Below, one piece after another: positions 22,588 through 36,257 of a stretch of 64,000 bases of DNA. Source of the stretch: Ashinkailepas kermadecensis (taxonomy: Eukaryota > Arthropoda > Thecostraca > Neolepadidae). Every line of letters begins with the position of its first letter. Position 1 is the first letter of the stretch. The stretch is taken from contig JAOTOM010005186.1 of assembly GCA_034440615.1 (NCBI GenBank), positions 62,001-126,000 on the forward strand, given 5' to 3'. The notes beneath the pieces are model-generated. The model was not told the DNA's origin. It saw nothing but the letters and a program-made list of their open reading frames with translations, and did not search any database. Position numbers and translations under genes: made by a program.

Positions 22588-24800
22588 CGCAGGCGAGTCT
22601 GACAGGCAGAGACAGCGGCCGTCAGGTGCGGCCGGCAAGACGGCAGTGGCGAGGCCCACCGCCTGACACCAACTAGACCATAGACAACTGCAGGGAACTA
22701 GCTGTTCTGATACTCAGTGCCTCTCAACTCAGATACTCTGATACTCAGTGCCTGCAAATATCTGATACTCAGATACTTGCAGATGTATGTGTTGTACATG
22801 CATTGTTAGATATCCATGGGATGCCAAACAATAAGAGAAGACAGATGTGCTGTGTGCAAGCAGCCTTGAAACACTAAGATGTACTGAGAGAAAAATTGTG
22901 TTCCCATGGCTTCTGCATAAAAAGGTGCCATAAAACGTATCAATCTGCCACTCCTGACCCAATGTATACATTATACACCTAGTCTGTAGTTCCATGCACA
23001 TAGGTTTCGAACATAAAAACTAGCCCAAAGTGAGCACATCCTGCCTCATGCAGTCATGCTTCATCATTTCTGCACCGCGGCCAACGCCTACTTCCTTATC
23101 AGCATCGGAATCAACTTCTTCAGCATTTCTGGTCTCTGTTATATTCATCAACTTACTGTATATGTGTGGACCATCATTCTGCCATTGCTTTGTCACCGAT
23201 GTGTTTCCAAACTGATATTGATAAATTTGTTAGCAGCTCAAACTCAAGGTATGTCTGAGTAGACATAAATGGGTGGTGCTTCAACTACATGGAGTTCAAT
23301 CAGTTATCTGGGCATTGGGGCAGACGTAACATACTGGACTGTGTTGAATCAAACAATATGCTGAAAGCAATGTCTCCCACTTTGTACTCTATTGATGGCA
23401 TTGCTATTCTCTATTCTCACCAGTAGCTCACACATGTTCTTCATGATAGTGGTTTGAAGTTATGTGGACACAGCCATGAGGGGCTTGCAGGGCTGGAGGT
23501 CTAAAGCAGGGTTTCCTTGATCACCATATGCAAACTCCCAACTTAATATACTTTTTTGGAAAGCTACATTCAGTCAACCATCCAGGATTGCTCCTGTGCT
23601 TAAGGCTGAAGCTAGACTTGACCTCAGCTGCTGAAGGACATTCAGAACAGGGCAATGATGGAGATCAATTAAATCCAGTATCTGGAGAATGCAGACATGA
23701 CACACATTTGAACATGTCCATGCCCATAGTTCATGCAGATGTTAGGAAACACTTTTTCAGTGCTCCTGTGCAGATGTTAGAGAGTGCTAAAGCCCCCTAC
23801 ACCTTGCTTAACAAATGTTCTACCAAATGAGAGCATCGAGGGACTTTCACAGTAGCACCTTCCAAGGAAATGGCACCCCTCTAGACCAGTACCACTCACT
23901 TCCCTTGACAACTTTTCAATTCACCCTTGAATAAATGTTTTTTTTAGCTGCTGAATCAGCATGATAAATCACCATCCATTGTGCATGAGCTTCCCAGTTA
24001 GAGTTTGAATCAGAAAACATAGCTCCCAACATGTTTTCTTCATCTTCTAATATCTGCTGCACAATAGGGTTCACTTGGCTGTCACGAAAGCAAACATGCA
24101 AATATATCACTCTTTTTTTACATCACACTTTTTTTGTGTGGAAATTTCACCAATTTTGTGACATTTTGTCTTCATATTGATTGATTGATTATTTTGGTTT
24201 AAGGGCATGCCAACTACAGGGTCATTTGGCACCCATGTTTTGTCTTCATAGAACAACTTAGCCTAGATTAGGTAAAGTTATGCTTTTTATCATATGTGTA
24301 GTCTGTACTCATGCATTTGATGCTGGATCTGTACTTGATGCATTTGATTCATGATTAATTTGTAGTTTCCTGCTATCTGCTGGGTGTTGCTACCATGCAC
24401 CTATGAACAATGTATGTGTGCAGAATGCATGGCCATCCGCTGTTCATGGACAGTGTGTCATGTGACCTTGCCCGAGGGCCATGACCTTGAGCTGACCATG
24501 GTGGCGAGCTGAGTGCTGCATGGCAGAAGCTGGCTGTGCATGTTGAAGAAAGCCATGCACACCCACAGTGAGGATGCAGGGTGTTTTGGTTAGGCGTGTG
24601 CCTTGGTGGTAACTTTGGCTTTGAGCATTGTGAGCCACTGCCTGAGTGTTAAGAAGCGCTTTTCAAAATTCTTCAAATTTGTTTTCTGATACAACATTTA
24701 TAAATGTCATTAAAACCATGTGACCATTAATTTCCTCTACAGATGCTTTCATTTCAGTTGGCTGGAAAAAAACATAAGAGAAAAAGGAACATTGAGTTAT
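22588..24800. other. Intergenic stretch right of the rhodanese gene
   Basis: Short ctgatactcagtgcct repeats occur at 22705-22785 and a tiny GGGCGC element at 24180-24238. No supported gene. Confidence 0.55.
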
Positions 24801-27800
24801 TCCTAGGTACCTAATATAAATAGGTACCTACTTACCTACCTAGCATAGAAAATGTGCTGTCTGTAATTACCATATCTGCAGGCATCATAATGTAAAACTC
24901 ACACATTTACTTTCTAAAAAAATAAGAGTAAAAAACCCAAACTAGCCTAGCCTAACCAAGCCTGACCCATCTTTGAAGACAAAACTTTTTTAATTACAAA
25001 AAATACAACTGAAAATGAAAGCCTAACCTAACCAAACCTAACCCCTTTGTTTGCTTCATGGAGGTAAAGTAAGTGTATAACTTGTCTCACTGATATGCTA
25101 AACTGCAATAATACATTATCATTTAACTTCAAACCCCTTTTGGTGTTATTTTGATTGCAAACTGAGAAACAAGCATTGGAGAGGAAATGAGTGCTGCATT
25201 GACTTTCTTTTATTTGGTCCATAATAAACGAGCATTACTGTAGTTGAAGGTAATCACAAGACAATCATTACACACATATTACCATCATGAAGCATACAAA
25301 GGTGTTCGGTTTCATTAAGTTAGGCTTGGTTAGGGTGTTGCTGTAAGCTAAAACAATTTTCAAAAAAGGAAATTAATAAAGGAATCATTCCTAAATGAAC
25401 AGAAATCAAGTTTTTTCTTCTAAAACAACTAAGGCTAACTTAGGCTAGGTTTTAAATTTTGAAACTTTCTGTAAAATTGTTTTTGGATAAGTTGCCCATT
25501 CAAAAAGAGAATTTGCTTTCTTGCATGGAAGGGTAGGCTAGGTTAAGTTAGGTTATGCTACATTTTATATTTTGAACATTACTTTTTAGGTGGTGTGTAA
25601 AGAACATGTGAAACTTCATCGGAAATCATCAAGGAAATATACATCTCCTCAGTAGGCATGCTCTACAGCAAATATTTAGCCAGTGGCCATGTCAACGATT
25701 GGCACAGTTGGTTAGGGCGTCCACTTTCCATACAGATGGTGGTGGGTTTGAAACTTGGCGCTGATACACTTTTAACCCGATCACACAGTTGTTAGCTGTC
25801 TGGGCCGTTGGTTAATGTTGCACTTTAGATTACTTTACACTATCATATGAGTTGCTTGATGTAATATTTGTCCATGAAAGTAAGGAGGGGAAATACTTAA
25901 TTAAAGCCTGCTCATGCAATGAATGTCCAATTGGACCATCTGGAATTGTCATCGTGGAACTTTGTTTCTGGAAGGGTGCTTCTGGCTGAAAAAATTCAGG
26001 GGGCATTCAGGCACACTGAAGGTCAGACTTCTTTCATTGTGCAACTCTGGCCAAAAACCTGAGGGGACACTGGTGACACATGCCCCCAGCACCCCCTGTA
26101 TCTGCCCCTGTCCCAGAAACAACTGAAAGGGATTCTGATGAACTGGAGCCACTGAGATAGTTCAATGATAGCTTCATGCTGCCCTGCAGTAAGACCTCTC
26201 ACTTTCTGCAGGCATTCACCTTTTGGTATCTTCGAACCAAAGTGGTCATACACCTACCTCACAGTGAGGGTTTGTGACCCCATGAAACATTGCATCCATA
26301 TCCAGTTCAAGTTGTCTATTTCAACAGCCCGGTTCCGCACGCACCACATTCCGTTGCATTTGTAGTGCAAGCAATGCTACCATAGGAAGTGCAGAAGATC
26401 TCTGGTCAACATGCCTCTCACATAACGTTCACCGGGGAGGGGGGGGGGTCGGCCACCTAAGATCTGAAACTAGCACACAATTTGGAGGAATTACAGCTGT
26501 AGTGAACTCGCTGCAGTATACATTTCATGACCCCAGGTCAATGTCTTCAGGGTCAAATGAGGTCACAATCGGCCTCTACTTCACCCCAGCCGGCACCACC
26601 CATACATACAGAAAGTATGCACGTTCCACTGCCATATGGTAGGTAGACTGTTAATACGTAGGCTCGCCTCGTATGCTGGTACAGACAGTGCATACTGTCG
26701 TTATTCGGTAGTACGAACCATCATGCGATCGTTACGGTCAGCATACTTTTTATGATATAGGGGAAGAGGAGGGATTTCTGAACACTTAAGGCATTATGCA
26801 ACAAAAAGCTCTACTGCTGCTTCTATATGGCTGAACCATTAATTGCACTGTGTTTACTGAACACAAAAATGAACAAGCCATCCATATTCAAACAGTTCCT
26901 TTCAATGAAAATCCTCTAACCACTTGCAAAGAGCAACTTCAAAACAGATGATTATTTTATAGTGGTGTGCCATATTCTGAACATGATAATGTTGTTGTTC
27001 AGGATTACCTCACTGTAGCTGTTGTGGTACAAGCTATTAGTAGCCACTAAAAAATGCTGGTGTAATTGCAAAACAAATTGAAAGTCACTTCCTTATGGTT
27101 TCCTTGAGCCAACTGCTCTTGGAAGCCTAAAATGGTTCCTGTGAACTTTGCAACCTCCATACACAAAGAATAGGTAGAATTATGTGATCAGACTTTCATA
27201 TTTCGGTAGAGACAGGTCCATCATTTATGAATACCACCATCTTTTTGTTATTTATGCACTGAACATGTGGGAGACGACCAAAGGTAGGTGTTCGGGAAAC
27301 AGAACATGTTCAGATACCCCCTCTTCCCCTATTACCCAGCTCCAAGCCTCTTTTTGAATGCTACCTATTTTGCCTCCCAACTGAAAAATATGCATGTTCA
27401 GATGAAATGAGTGGTCACATCATGTTCAGCACACTCAGCGGAAATTACCTTAAACTGCAAATTTACAAATATAACTAATACAATGTTCAAATTGAAATGC
27501 AGTCTACGATTGATCATTTTCCGATTCTTTACCGATAATTACCAGAAAAAAAGATAGCGGTATAAGTACCTGCCCCGTCACCAACCCCGGCACCGATTAC
27601 CACGGATACTAAGATATCACGACTATTAAAATACGTCAAGACGCCGCCAATTCTAAGACCTCTAGCATATTCAATGGCAAAACCAGCGCACGTAAAGGGC
27701 CTTGCAGCGCACTTGGAAATTTGGTGCTCCCATTATTTATTATTTAGCATTAGCATGGCGAAATGGGGTAAACAGCTGGGCTCGCCAACCTGTGACGCAC

Positions 27801-29239
27801 TTGGAACACAGATGCTGATTGGTGAGCATTGTTTGCAAACAAGGGGGCATCACCGAGTCATGCATGTCCATACCCATTGGGAGGACAAACTAAAATATAA
27901 TCCGATTTCCAGAAGGTAATCGGATAGGAACAGCTCATAGAAGAGTCGGAGCTCCTTAAGACTCCTTAAGCTCCCAGCCATGAAATGTTCTTTGATTTCG
28001 AGGAAATGCCATTTTAGTGCAAAAATTAAGCAAAACCGGCCTCTTGAGGGAGGTGGACGAAATGTCCCCTATTTCCCCCTAATATCCGCCGATAATCATT
28101 GCGATTCTATGTGCTAAGTCTAGGACGCAGAAGATTGGTCCCAAGCCATCAATGAATGCACATAACAGCGACGTGCAAAAGACTACATTCGCTGTTAGTG
28201 CTTATGTGGTACTAGCGGTACCAAGGGCCTTTAGCGGTACTGAATCGCTCACTCAAAAAGGTCTTCGAACGTCAGTTTCATTGAACCCTAATTCCTATAA
28301 ACCAGCAATAATTATGCCTCGTGAAGCTCCAGTCTGCATATCTTGTGATATTTTCAACAGGGTACCATCATCAAACTGGAAACCTGACGTGCGATTAGCG
28401 CGCTAGCACTAGGTACTAAAACTAAGCGCAAGACCGCATACAGGCTGTGCAAGCACACATTTATACCCAATCCCCATATCTGCCACCAGCTTTGCCTGTC
28501 TTCTACTTGCGCGATAAAGAGTCGTTGCTAATATCTCGAGCGTTTCCTCATTTTGGACGCCACCAATTACCTAGCACCCGTCGTACCTACATTTCTATAG
28601 CCTTGGTAGTTACCTTTCCTCCTTCCTGGTGGTGATAGGGAGAGTAGAGATATGGAATAATGGTAGGTACAGGCTATTGGTGGTAGGTATAGACTGTAAA
28701 CTTTTTCTCAACAATGCTGCTGAAATCAGACGAATACCTAGGTAGGTACTGGTAGGTACAGATGATAAATTACCGTATTAAATGTTTGCTTCAGGTTGAG
28801 GTGGTAGCAAGACAAGTTTTTACATATTTGCCTCCATAAAGGAAACAAATGGGCTATGGTTGGTTAGGTTAAGCTGGTTCAGGTTTTTACGTTGGAAAAT
28901 TTTTCAAATATAAAAATGACAAAAAATTGGAATTTGTCTTTTCTTCAAAAGCAGCTGATGTTAGGTTGGGTTAGGTATTTTTGTAACTTAAATTTTCATA
29001 AATTAAATTGCTTAAGATTTTTGGAATTTTGTTTTTGAATATTTTTTCCAAAGTGAGGTTTGGCTGTAAATTTTTGCTTTAATAATTTTTTGGGGGAATT
29101 TTCCAGAATAGTATGTTTATGAACATGATTCTAAACAGGTGACCACAATTTTTTGCCACTTGTGCTTTCTTTTCAATTTGAATGATCATGTCATATTCAC
29201 ATTTGCAGAGTAAATTTGTCTTCAAAGGTGTTTTTTATG
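24800..29239. other. Repeat-rich intergenic stretch
   Basis: Scattered AGGTTAGG/CCTAACC runs (24945-25045, 25437-25560, 28850-28990) and taggtacctac-type runs occur in opposite orientations at 24815 and 28640. These suggest further inverted copies flanking the dispersed repeat. No gene recognised. Confidence 0.55.
25590..26745 (+). repeat. ~1.15-kb dispersed repeat, copy 1
   Basis: It starts near ggtggtgtgtaaagaacatg and soon has a tRNA-like promoter region (ttggcacagttggttagggcg ... ggtgggtttgaaac). It ends near gtacgaaccatcatgcgatc. It shares all blocks with 29240-31340 and 31676-32815. The tRNA-like head suggests a SINE fused to unrelated sequence. Confidence 0.85.
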
Positions 29240-29617
29240 GGGGTGTGTAAAGAACATGCGAAATTTCGTCTGAGATCATCGAGAAAATATGCATTTCAGT
29301 CAGCATGCTCTACATCGCATATTCGGCCTGCGCCATGTTGACGATTGGCACAGTTGGTTATGGCGTCCGCTTTCCGTACGGATGGTGGTGGTTCAAATCT
29401 CAGCGCCAGTATGTTTTTAACCTGATCACACAGTCGTTAGCAGTGCCGGTCAGGGCCATTGGTTAATGTTGCACTTTAGATTACTTTACACTACCATATG
29501 AGTTGCTTGATGTAATAATATTTGTCCATGAAAGTAAAGAGGGAAATACTTAATTAAAGCCTACTAATGCAATGAATGTCCAATTGGACCATTTGGAATT
29601 GTCATCATGGAACATTA

Positions 29618-30385
29618 GGCGGTTTTACAGCGGCAGTTTGCTCCCCGTCTAATTGCTTTTGATCCTTCGAAGTCATTTCTGTCTTCCACTAAAACATTCC
29701 AGACATGAACTAAAAAGTACATCGAAGAACATTTATTATTAACAAGAATTGGTTTTACTCAATTTGTTCAGCTTCTTCATTCACGAAAATGGTTTCTTTG
29801 TGGTGAGAATAAAACTATTTTAGACAGATTGTTTTAGTATAATTTTCTTTAAACCATTTTATATTCCGAAACCCATATCCCAATAGATGGCAAGTAACAA
29901 ATCAGTCTGTGCACTGGCATCCTACTCATGGGGTGTGTTGTGAATATTTGTTAGTTGTGCTGTGTGAGCATGTCAGTAGTGTCAGGTATGGATTTATAAA
30001 CTTGGTAGACATCGATTAAGTATACTTTTGTGATCATTTTCTCTACCATTGCTCAGGAAGTTGGCTTATAACCACATCCTTTGCTAATTTAACCATAGCA
30101 CCAATTTGTTATCTGGCAGTCATTCGTTGGCTGCCAGATACCATAGAGCTGAGTGCAGTCGCCATGTAAATCAGAAAGCGTATTGCAATTTGCTGATGTT
30201 TGCAAGTTTAATTATGCTTATTTCAGCAGCCTCAAAAGTAAAACCTATTTTGTTATTAAAACTGATGTGAGAATTAGATTTGGTGGTCGCTTTTAATTTA
30301 TGCAGATCACTATGCCGGGTCTTCTCCCTCTATCTTGTCCCTGAGACCACGTGACCTGAGAGCAAATTTCTGCTGTAAAACCAGC
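29618..30385. mobile_element. 768-bp element with ~25-bp imperfect terminal inverted repeats
   Basis: It interrupts the second copy of the ~1.1-kb dispersed repeat; the other two copies read straight through (tggaac|tttgt). The ends ggcggttttacagcggcagt and the complement of its right end, gctggttttacagcagaaat, pair over about 25 bp with a few mismatches. No ORF of note and no clear target duplication. A decayed DNA-transposon derivative is the likely nature. Confidence 0.75.
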
Positions 30386-30563
30386 TTTTGTCTCTGGAAG
30401 GGTGCTTCTGGCTGAAAAATTTGAGGGGGCATTTGGGCACACTGAAGGGCAGACTTCTTTCAATGCACAACTGGCTGAAAACCTGAGGGGGCACTGGGGA
30501 CACACACCCCCAGCACCCCTTCTATCCGCCAGTGTCCCAGAAACAATTGAAAGGGATTCTGAT

Positions 30564-30722
30564 CTGGGACGAGTGGTCTAGGGGTAAGATGCTCGTCTCA
30601 CAATCAAAAGGTTGTGGGTTTGAGTCTCACCTGTCGCTACTCTTCGCCTGCGACCAATCGGCATGAGATTGGTGACCCTACATGACTCAACGGTTGACGT
30701 GTCGTAAAACCAATAACCAACC
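30564..30722 (+). mobile_element. tRNA-derived SINE nested in a larger repeat, with target duplication
   Basis: A full-length Val-head copy (gacgagtggtctaggggtaag ... ccaataaccaacc). It is flanked by perfect 14-bp direct repeats aaagggattctgat at 30550-30563 and 30723-30736. The other copies of the surrounding repeat have this sequence once, which proves insertion. Confidence 0.95.
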
Positions 30723-31675
30723 AAAGGGATTCTGATGAACTGGAGCCACTGTGATGGTTCCATGACAGCTTCACACTGCCCCATGGTAAGACCTCTCACT
30801 TTCTGCAGCATTCAACTTTTGGTATCCTCGAATCAAAGTGGTCATACACCTACCTCATAGTGAGGGTTTGTGACCCCATGAAACATTGCATCCATATCCA
30901 ATTAAAGTTGTTTATTTCAACAGCCGGTTCTGTATGCACCACATTCCATTACATTTTGAGTGCAAGCAACACTACAGTAGGAAGTGCAGAAGATCCCCGG
31001 TCAACATGCCTCTCACATAACGTTCACCGGGGGGGGGTCGGCCACCTAAGATCTGAAACTAGAAGCACACAATTTGGAGGAATTATGGCTGTAGTGAACT
31101 CTGCAGTATACATTTCATGTCACCAGGTCAATGTCTTCAGGGTCATATGAGGTCACAATCGGCCTCCACTCCACCCCAGCCAGCACCGCCCATACGTACA
31201 GAAAGTATGCACTTTCCACTGCTGAACGGTAGGTAGAGAGACCGTTCATATGTACGCTTGCTACATACACTGGTACAGACAGTGTGTGCTGTCGGTACAT
31301 TCTGTAGTACGGACCCATCATGCGATCATTACGGCCAGCGACTTGTAAAACCTAAACTAACCTTACCAAACATAACCCATTTGTTTACTTTATGGAGGCA
31401 AATGCATGTAAAAACTTTTCTTGGTACCACCTTAAAGTACAATAATACCCAAAAGTTTACTTTTTCACACAAAAAAAAATCCCAAGAATTTGGAATTTTT
31501 CTTCCAAAGCTGCTTAAGTTAGGTTAGGCTGGGTTTGGTTTTTTATTTGGAAATTTTCAGGGTAAATAAATTGCTTTACATTTTTTCTAATTTATTTTTT
31601 TTACTTTTTTCTCCAAAGGTAGGTTAGGGTAGGTTATGTTGCATATAAAAAAATGCAAGCATTTCTTTTATGCTG

Positions 31676-32815
31676 GCCGTAACGATCGCACAATGGGTCC
31701 GTACTACCAACCGTAACAACAGCATGCACTGTCTGTACCAGCGTATGTAGCAAGCGTACGTATGAACGGTCTCTACCTACCATTCGGCAGTGGAACATGC
31801 ATACTTTCTGTATGTATGGGTGGTGCCGGCTGTGGTGGAGTGGAGGCCGATTGTGACATCATTTGACCCTGAAGACATTGCCCTGGGGTCCTGAAATGTA
31901 TACTGCAGTGAGTTCACTACAGCCGTAATTCCTCCAAATTGTGTGCCTCTAGTTTCAGATTCTGGGTGGCTGAACCCCCGGTGAACGTTATGTGAGAGGA
32001 ATGTTGACTCGGGATCTTCTGCACTTCCTACGGTAGCATTGCTTGCACTCAAAATGTAATGGAATGTGGTGCATATGGAACTGGGCTGTTGAAATAAACA
32101 ATTTGCACTGGATATGGATGCAATGTTTCATGGGGTCACAAACCCTCGCTGTGAGGTAGGTGTATGACCACTTTGGTTTGAAGATGCCAAAAGTTGAATG
32201 CCTGCAGAAAGTGAGAGGTCTTAGAGTGGGGCAACATGAAACTGTCATGGAACCATCTCAGTGGCTCCTCCACTTCATGAGAATCCCTTTCAATTGTTTC
32301 TGGGACAGGGGCGGATACAAGGGGCGCTGGGGGCATGTCTCCCCAGTGTCCCCTCAGGTTTTCGGCCAGAGTTGCACATTGAAAGGAGTCTGACCTTCAG
32401 TGTGCCGAATGCCCCCTGAAATTTTTCGGCCAGAAGCACCCTTCCAGAGACAAAGTTCCATGATGACAATTCCAAATGGTCCAATTGGACATTCATTGCA
32501 TGAATAGGCTTTAATTGAGTATTTCCCTCTTTACTTTCATGGATAAATATTATTACATAAAGCAACTCATATGATGGTGTAAAGTAATCTAAAGTGCAAT
32601 ATTAACCAACGGCCCTGACCGCTAACAACTGTGTGATCAGGTTAAAAATGTGTCGGCGCCGAGATTCGAACCCACGACCATCTGTACAGAAAGCGGACGC
32701 CCCAACCAATCGCCAACATAAAGCAGGCCCAATATGCGATGTAGATGTTTGCAGACTCAGGAGATGTTTATTTCCTCGACGATCTCTGATGAAGTTTTGC
32801 ATGTTCTTTACACAC
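31676..32815 (-). repeat. Dispersed repeat, copy 3 (inverted)
   Basis: Runs on the minus strand, facing copy 2 across a 335-bp spacer rich in AGGTTAGG-like runs, so the two form a large inverted repeat. Its tRNA-like head at 32640-32715 has the best B box (gtgggttcgaatctcgg). Confidence 0.85.
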
Positions 32816-35239
32816 CACCTTTATAAGTTGGAAAATTTGTCCATTTTTAAAATCATTTTTTCCTTTCATTTGCACATAAAATAAGCGGTCCCATCATCTT
32901 TGTCACCTTCATAAACATCGTGTTCCAAAGACAACTTCCAAGAAATTAAAAAAAAACACATTTTAAGACAAATTTACCATGTGCAGTGTGATGATGTCAT
33001 AGATATGGCACTGAGGCTTTGATTGGCTAATGCTACAAGAAGTTCACATACCTTAATGAGATGGCCAATCTTTATCTGACCACAAGTTGATGAAGCACAA
33101 GACTTGCCATGGTTCCAGGTGGATTCCATCAAGCAATGTTCCTTTGTAGCCACTTGTCACAAACTCACACCTCTTCTTCTTTCTCTTGGGAACACAAAAT
33201 GTCCAGCAGCATGAAATGAACACTCCTACTGATGTCTATCCTGCTGAAACCAGCAGGCCTTGGCACAATTGGGGCATATCACTCAGACCAGAATAACTCT
33301 GTGGTGTCTAAGATAGCATAAACATGTCAGTCATACACAGGTATGCCATAGGAGATTTCTCTACTTGTCTGTCTTCCATTATAATACACTTCATACTGAA
33401 ACAAAAACATTGAGGCTGTCATTTTATATTACTCCACCCAAACATCATATTCCACCCCATACCTTTCCCTAGTTGGTTGGGGAAAGAGGGAATGGTACAT
33501 AATATCCACATTCTCAGAATTGTTTTTTTCTCAATGTTATTTTAATGGCTTTGATGTTTTTTATTGGTGAACTCACTACTTATTGAGATATCACTACTTC
33601 AACTTGGACAGTACTTCAACTTGAATCTTGAGGAGTGTCATTCCCCCACCCCCAATGAATATCAAATTCATTCAAATCGCATGAGAAAGTACCAGAAATT
33701 TTTTGTTTACCAAAAATTGACCTAGGGGCTTATTTTATATACTTACCAAAAGATGTGTCACAGTGGTCATTTAGTAAAGCATGCACTTCTGGCACAGACT
33801 GGCTAGGGGCCCAATCTGTAAAGTATGTGAAATATGACAATTTTGAGATCTCATCAGGTACATGCCCTTAGTGCACCAGGCACAATCATTGTGTCCCAAG
33901 AGACCTGGTTGGTGCACCTACATATTCAAAGTGCATGACAGGGTCATACCAGTGTATCAACCAAAGGCTGGTGCATGGTCAATAAATGTGTAGGCCACCA
34001 GCAGGTGCAGCATATTTTGCGGCAAATCATTAATGATTCTCTTATTGTTACCATATATTGCGTTTCAGGATCCTGAATCCTGTTTCAGGATTCAGGATCA
34101 GATCATTACAATCCTGTTTCAGGATCGTTTTGTTGTGGTGGCCACATTATGCGTGAATAATTCAAATGTGAATGTGATGTCATTTTTTAACCTTCTGAAA
34201 TACAGTGAAGTGATGACAACCCTGAGATAGGATTGAAATCAGTTTTTAAAAAAAAAATTTTTGGGGACAATGTGCTTCAACCAGCCATGATCTCAATTAT
34301 TATTTATACACCATAGTCACAATCATTAATATGGATGTTATGTTTATGTTGATGTGGAGCTGCTTTTAACTTCTTCTTCTTGGGGGGTGGCAACATCATC
34401 TTCTTGATAGCTTTTTGCACTACTTGGCACACGTTTCTCCAAAGGATTGGTGTGCCTGGTTCCCCTTCTCGTCCAGGGGTTGGTGCACCTTCCTTGCACC
34501 ATCCTGTTTGCCTCATCAAGCTGTCTGCCATGGTTTGAAGTCTGGCTAAGAGCTTCACCAGAAGGCTGTGCCAGGGATCAGCATTTCCCCTAGCCAGAGA
34601 TACCACCAGGGTGTGGTCAGATAATGCTCAAAAGGTTTCTTTTAGCTTTAACCAGCTGGAAAAGGGGGATCAGCAACATGATATAAACCACATCCTTCAA
34701 TTTTCTGCTTGTGGGCACTCATCCAAGGATGCCATTTGTTAATTTGTGGTTGGTTGGTTGTGGTTTTGAAACACAATCAGTAGATGAAGCCATATGACAT
34801 TGCCTGCAGCTGCCTTTCACCCTGGCAGCAAGGACTGGTACCATGGGGAATCACCCCCTGCACCTCTGGCATGCCAGATGCTGAGCTCAATCACGGAACT
34901 ACTGACTCCCAATGGTCACTTTGAGGCCACTGACTGATCCAGAAGCCTGATATTAAACATTGTGTGGCATTTTTGTTCTCATCCTGAAATCTCCCTGAAA
35001 GAATGTTGGATTTTCAGATACCCAGTGATGCATGGGTTAACCTTGAACAATTTTTTCATCATAATATCTTTGATTTTGAGAAAATTACATATTCAGGCAT
35101 TATAAAAAGGAGAATTTCGCTCACTTAGAGGAGATGTGGTCTGAACAGCCCCTGGATCTTGTACTGTAAGTGTTTTTTTTCCGGGCAACATTGATTGAAG
35201 GCATGCCCCATGTGAACAAAACTGCTTTTCTTATAGCTC
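32816..35239. other. Intergenic stretch without recognised features
   Basis: AT-rich. A minus-strand 100-codon frame at 34304-34606 with a Pro-Lys-rich tail has no recognised relative. No splice-bounded conserved frame. Confidence 0.5.
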
Positions 35240-36240
35240 TATCATGCTATCCTGTGGTTTCACATTATGTGACAGTGATTTCAAAGCCCTCAGTCTGATG
35301 AAGTGCTCCATAGGGTGGCCAGTAGTGCTGCATTCCTTAGACTGACCGAGGGTCCTGGGGTGATCAGGTAAACCTTGATGCTGAACGAAGAGGTGTCTTT
35401 GCCAGACAAAGAAAGCTCTAGAGCAGTCAAGCAAGCTCCTGATTTTGACAAAATAGCTGCCCCTGGATGGTGGTGGGGTCCCTCAAACTGACTTATGGGA
35501 CTTGCTATGATTCAAAAGCCCCTTAAGATGACAAGATGGACCATAAGCCCGATGAAAAGCTCCAAAGGTAGATAATAGAGGCTTCTGGAACCGACGAACG
35601 GGCCCCTAGGACAGTCAGAAATGACCCAATGTGACCAAAAGTAGATGATGGAGGCTTCTGGGACCGACGAACGGGCTCCTGCGACAGTCAGAAGCGTTCT
35701 AACGTGACAAAAGGCCACCTAAGCAGCCTTACCGAACCTGTAACAAACATTGCACAAATTATGTGGTTACCAGGCTCCCTACATGAGCCATTAACAGCAC
35801 CCTGAAAATATGTAAAGGACCGTTAATATGACTAGCAAGCAACTCAAGCAGACCCTTGCCTCAACCTTACTGGCCTCTAACACGAACTGTGGCCAACGGA
35901 AGTTAATGCAGGAACTCCTGTTGCAACTAACAGGCCTTTCACATGACCTTATCCCTGTGGCAGCTGGCGGGTCCCTGCCAAGGCCATAATGGGCACATAT
36001 CACTACCTGACACAATTCGGCCTCTGACAACCATATCAGGCCCTTGACATGGTACTACCGGACCTCTGACACGACTTCCTGAGTCCATGTTGTAACATTT
36101 CCATACCCTTAGCATGAACGCCGTGCCCCTGACCTGAACACCGTGCTTCCAGCATGGACGGCTTGACCCTGGCACGAGCATTGGTACCATAGCACGGATA
36201 ACGGCCCCAGCACGGACTTGGTCATTAGCAGGCTTTGTGT
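35240..36240. repeat. Degenerate 25-30-bp tandem array
   Basis: Decayed units such as ccctgacctgaacaccgtgc and cctctgacacgacttcctg recur across about 1 kb. A cleaner 74-bp tandem pair occurs at 35566-35698 (gaggcttctggaaccgacga). The array ends at the edge of the GC-rich island at 36258. Confidence 0.7.
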
Positions 36241-36257
36241 TTGTCATAGTTCTTGAT

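Larger units (their letters stand above)
29240..31340 (+). repeat. Dispersed repeat, copy 2, with two insertions
   Basis: The same repeat as at 25590-26745, lengthened by the TIR element at 29618-30385 and the SINE at 30564-30722. With those removed it is about 1.15 kb. Confidence 0.85.

Noticed and set aside
30568..30640. Functional tRNA genes at the several tRNA-like sites
   Set aside because: Anticodon and acceptor stems are imperfect, and each is followed by the same SINE body and tail; two have clear target duplications.
25016..31640. Telomere-like TTAGG repeats suggesting a chromosome end
   Set aside because: The AGGTTAGG-type runs are short, scattered and in both orientations next to a dispersed repeat, not a telomeric tract.
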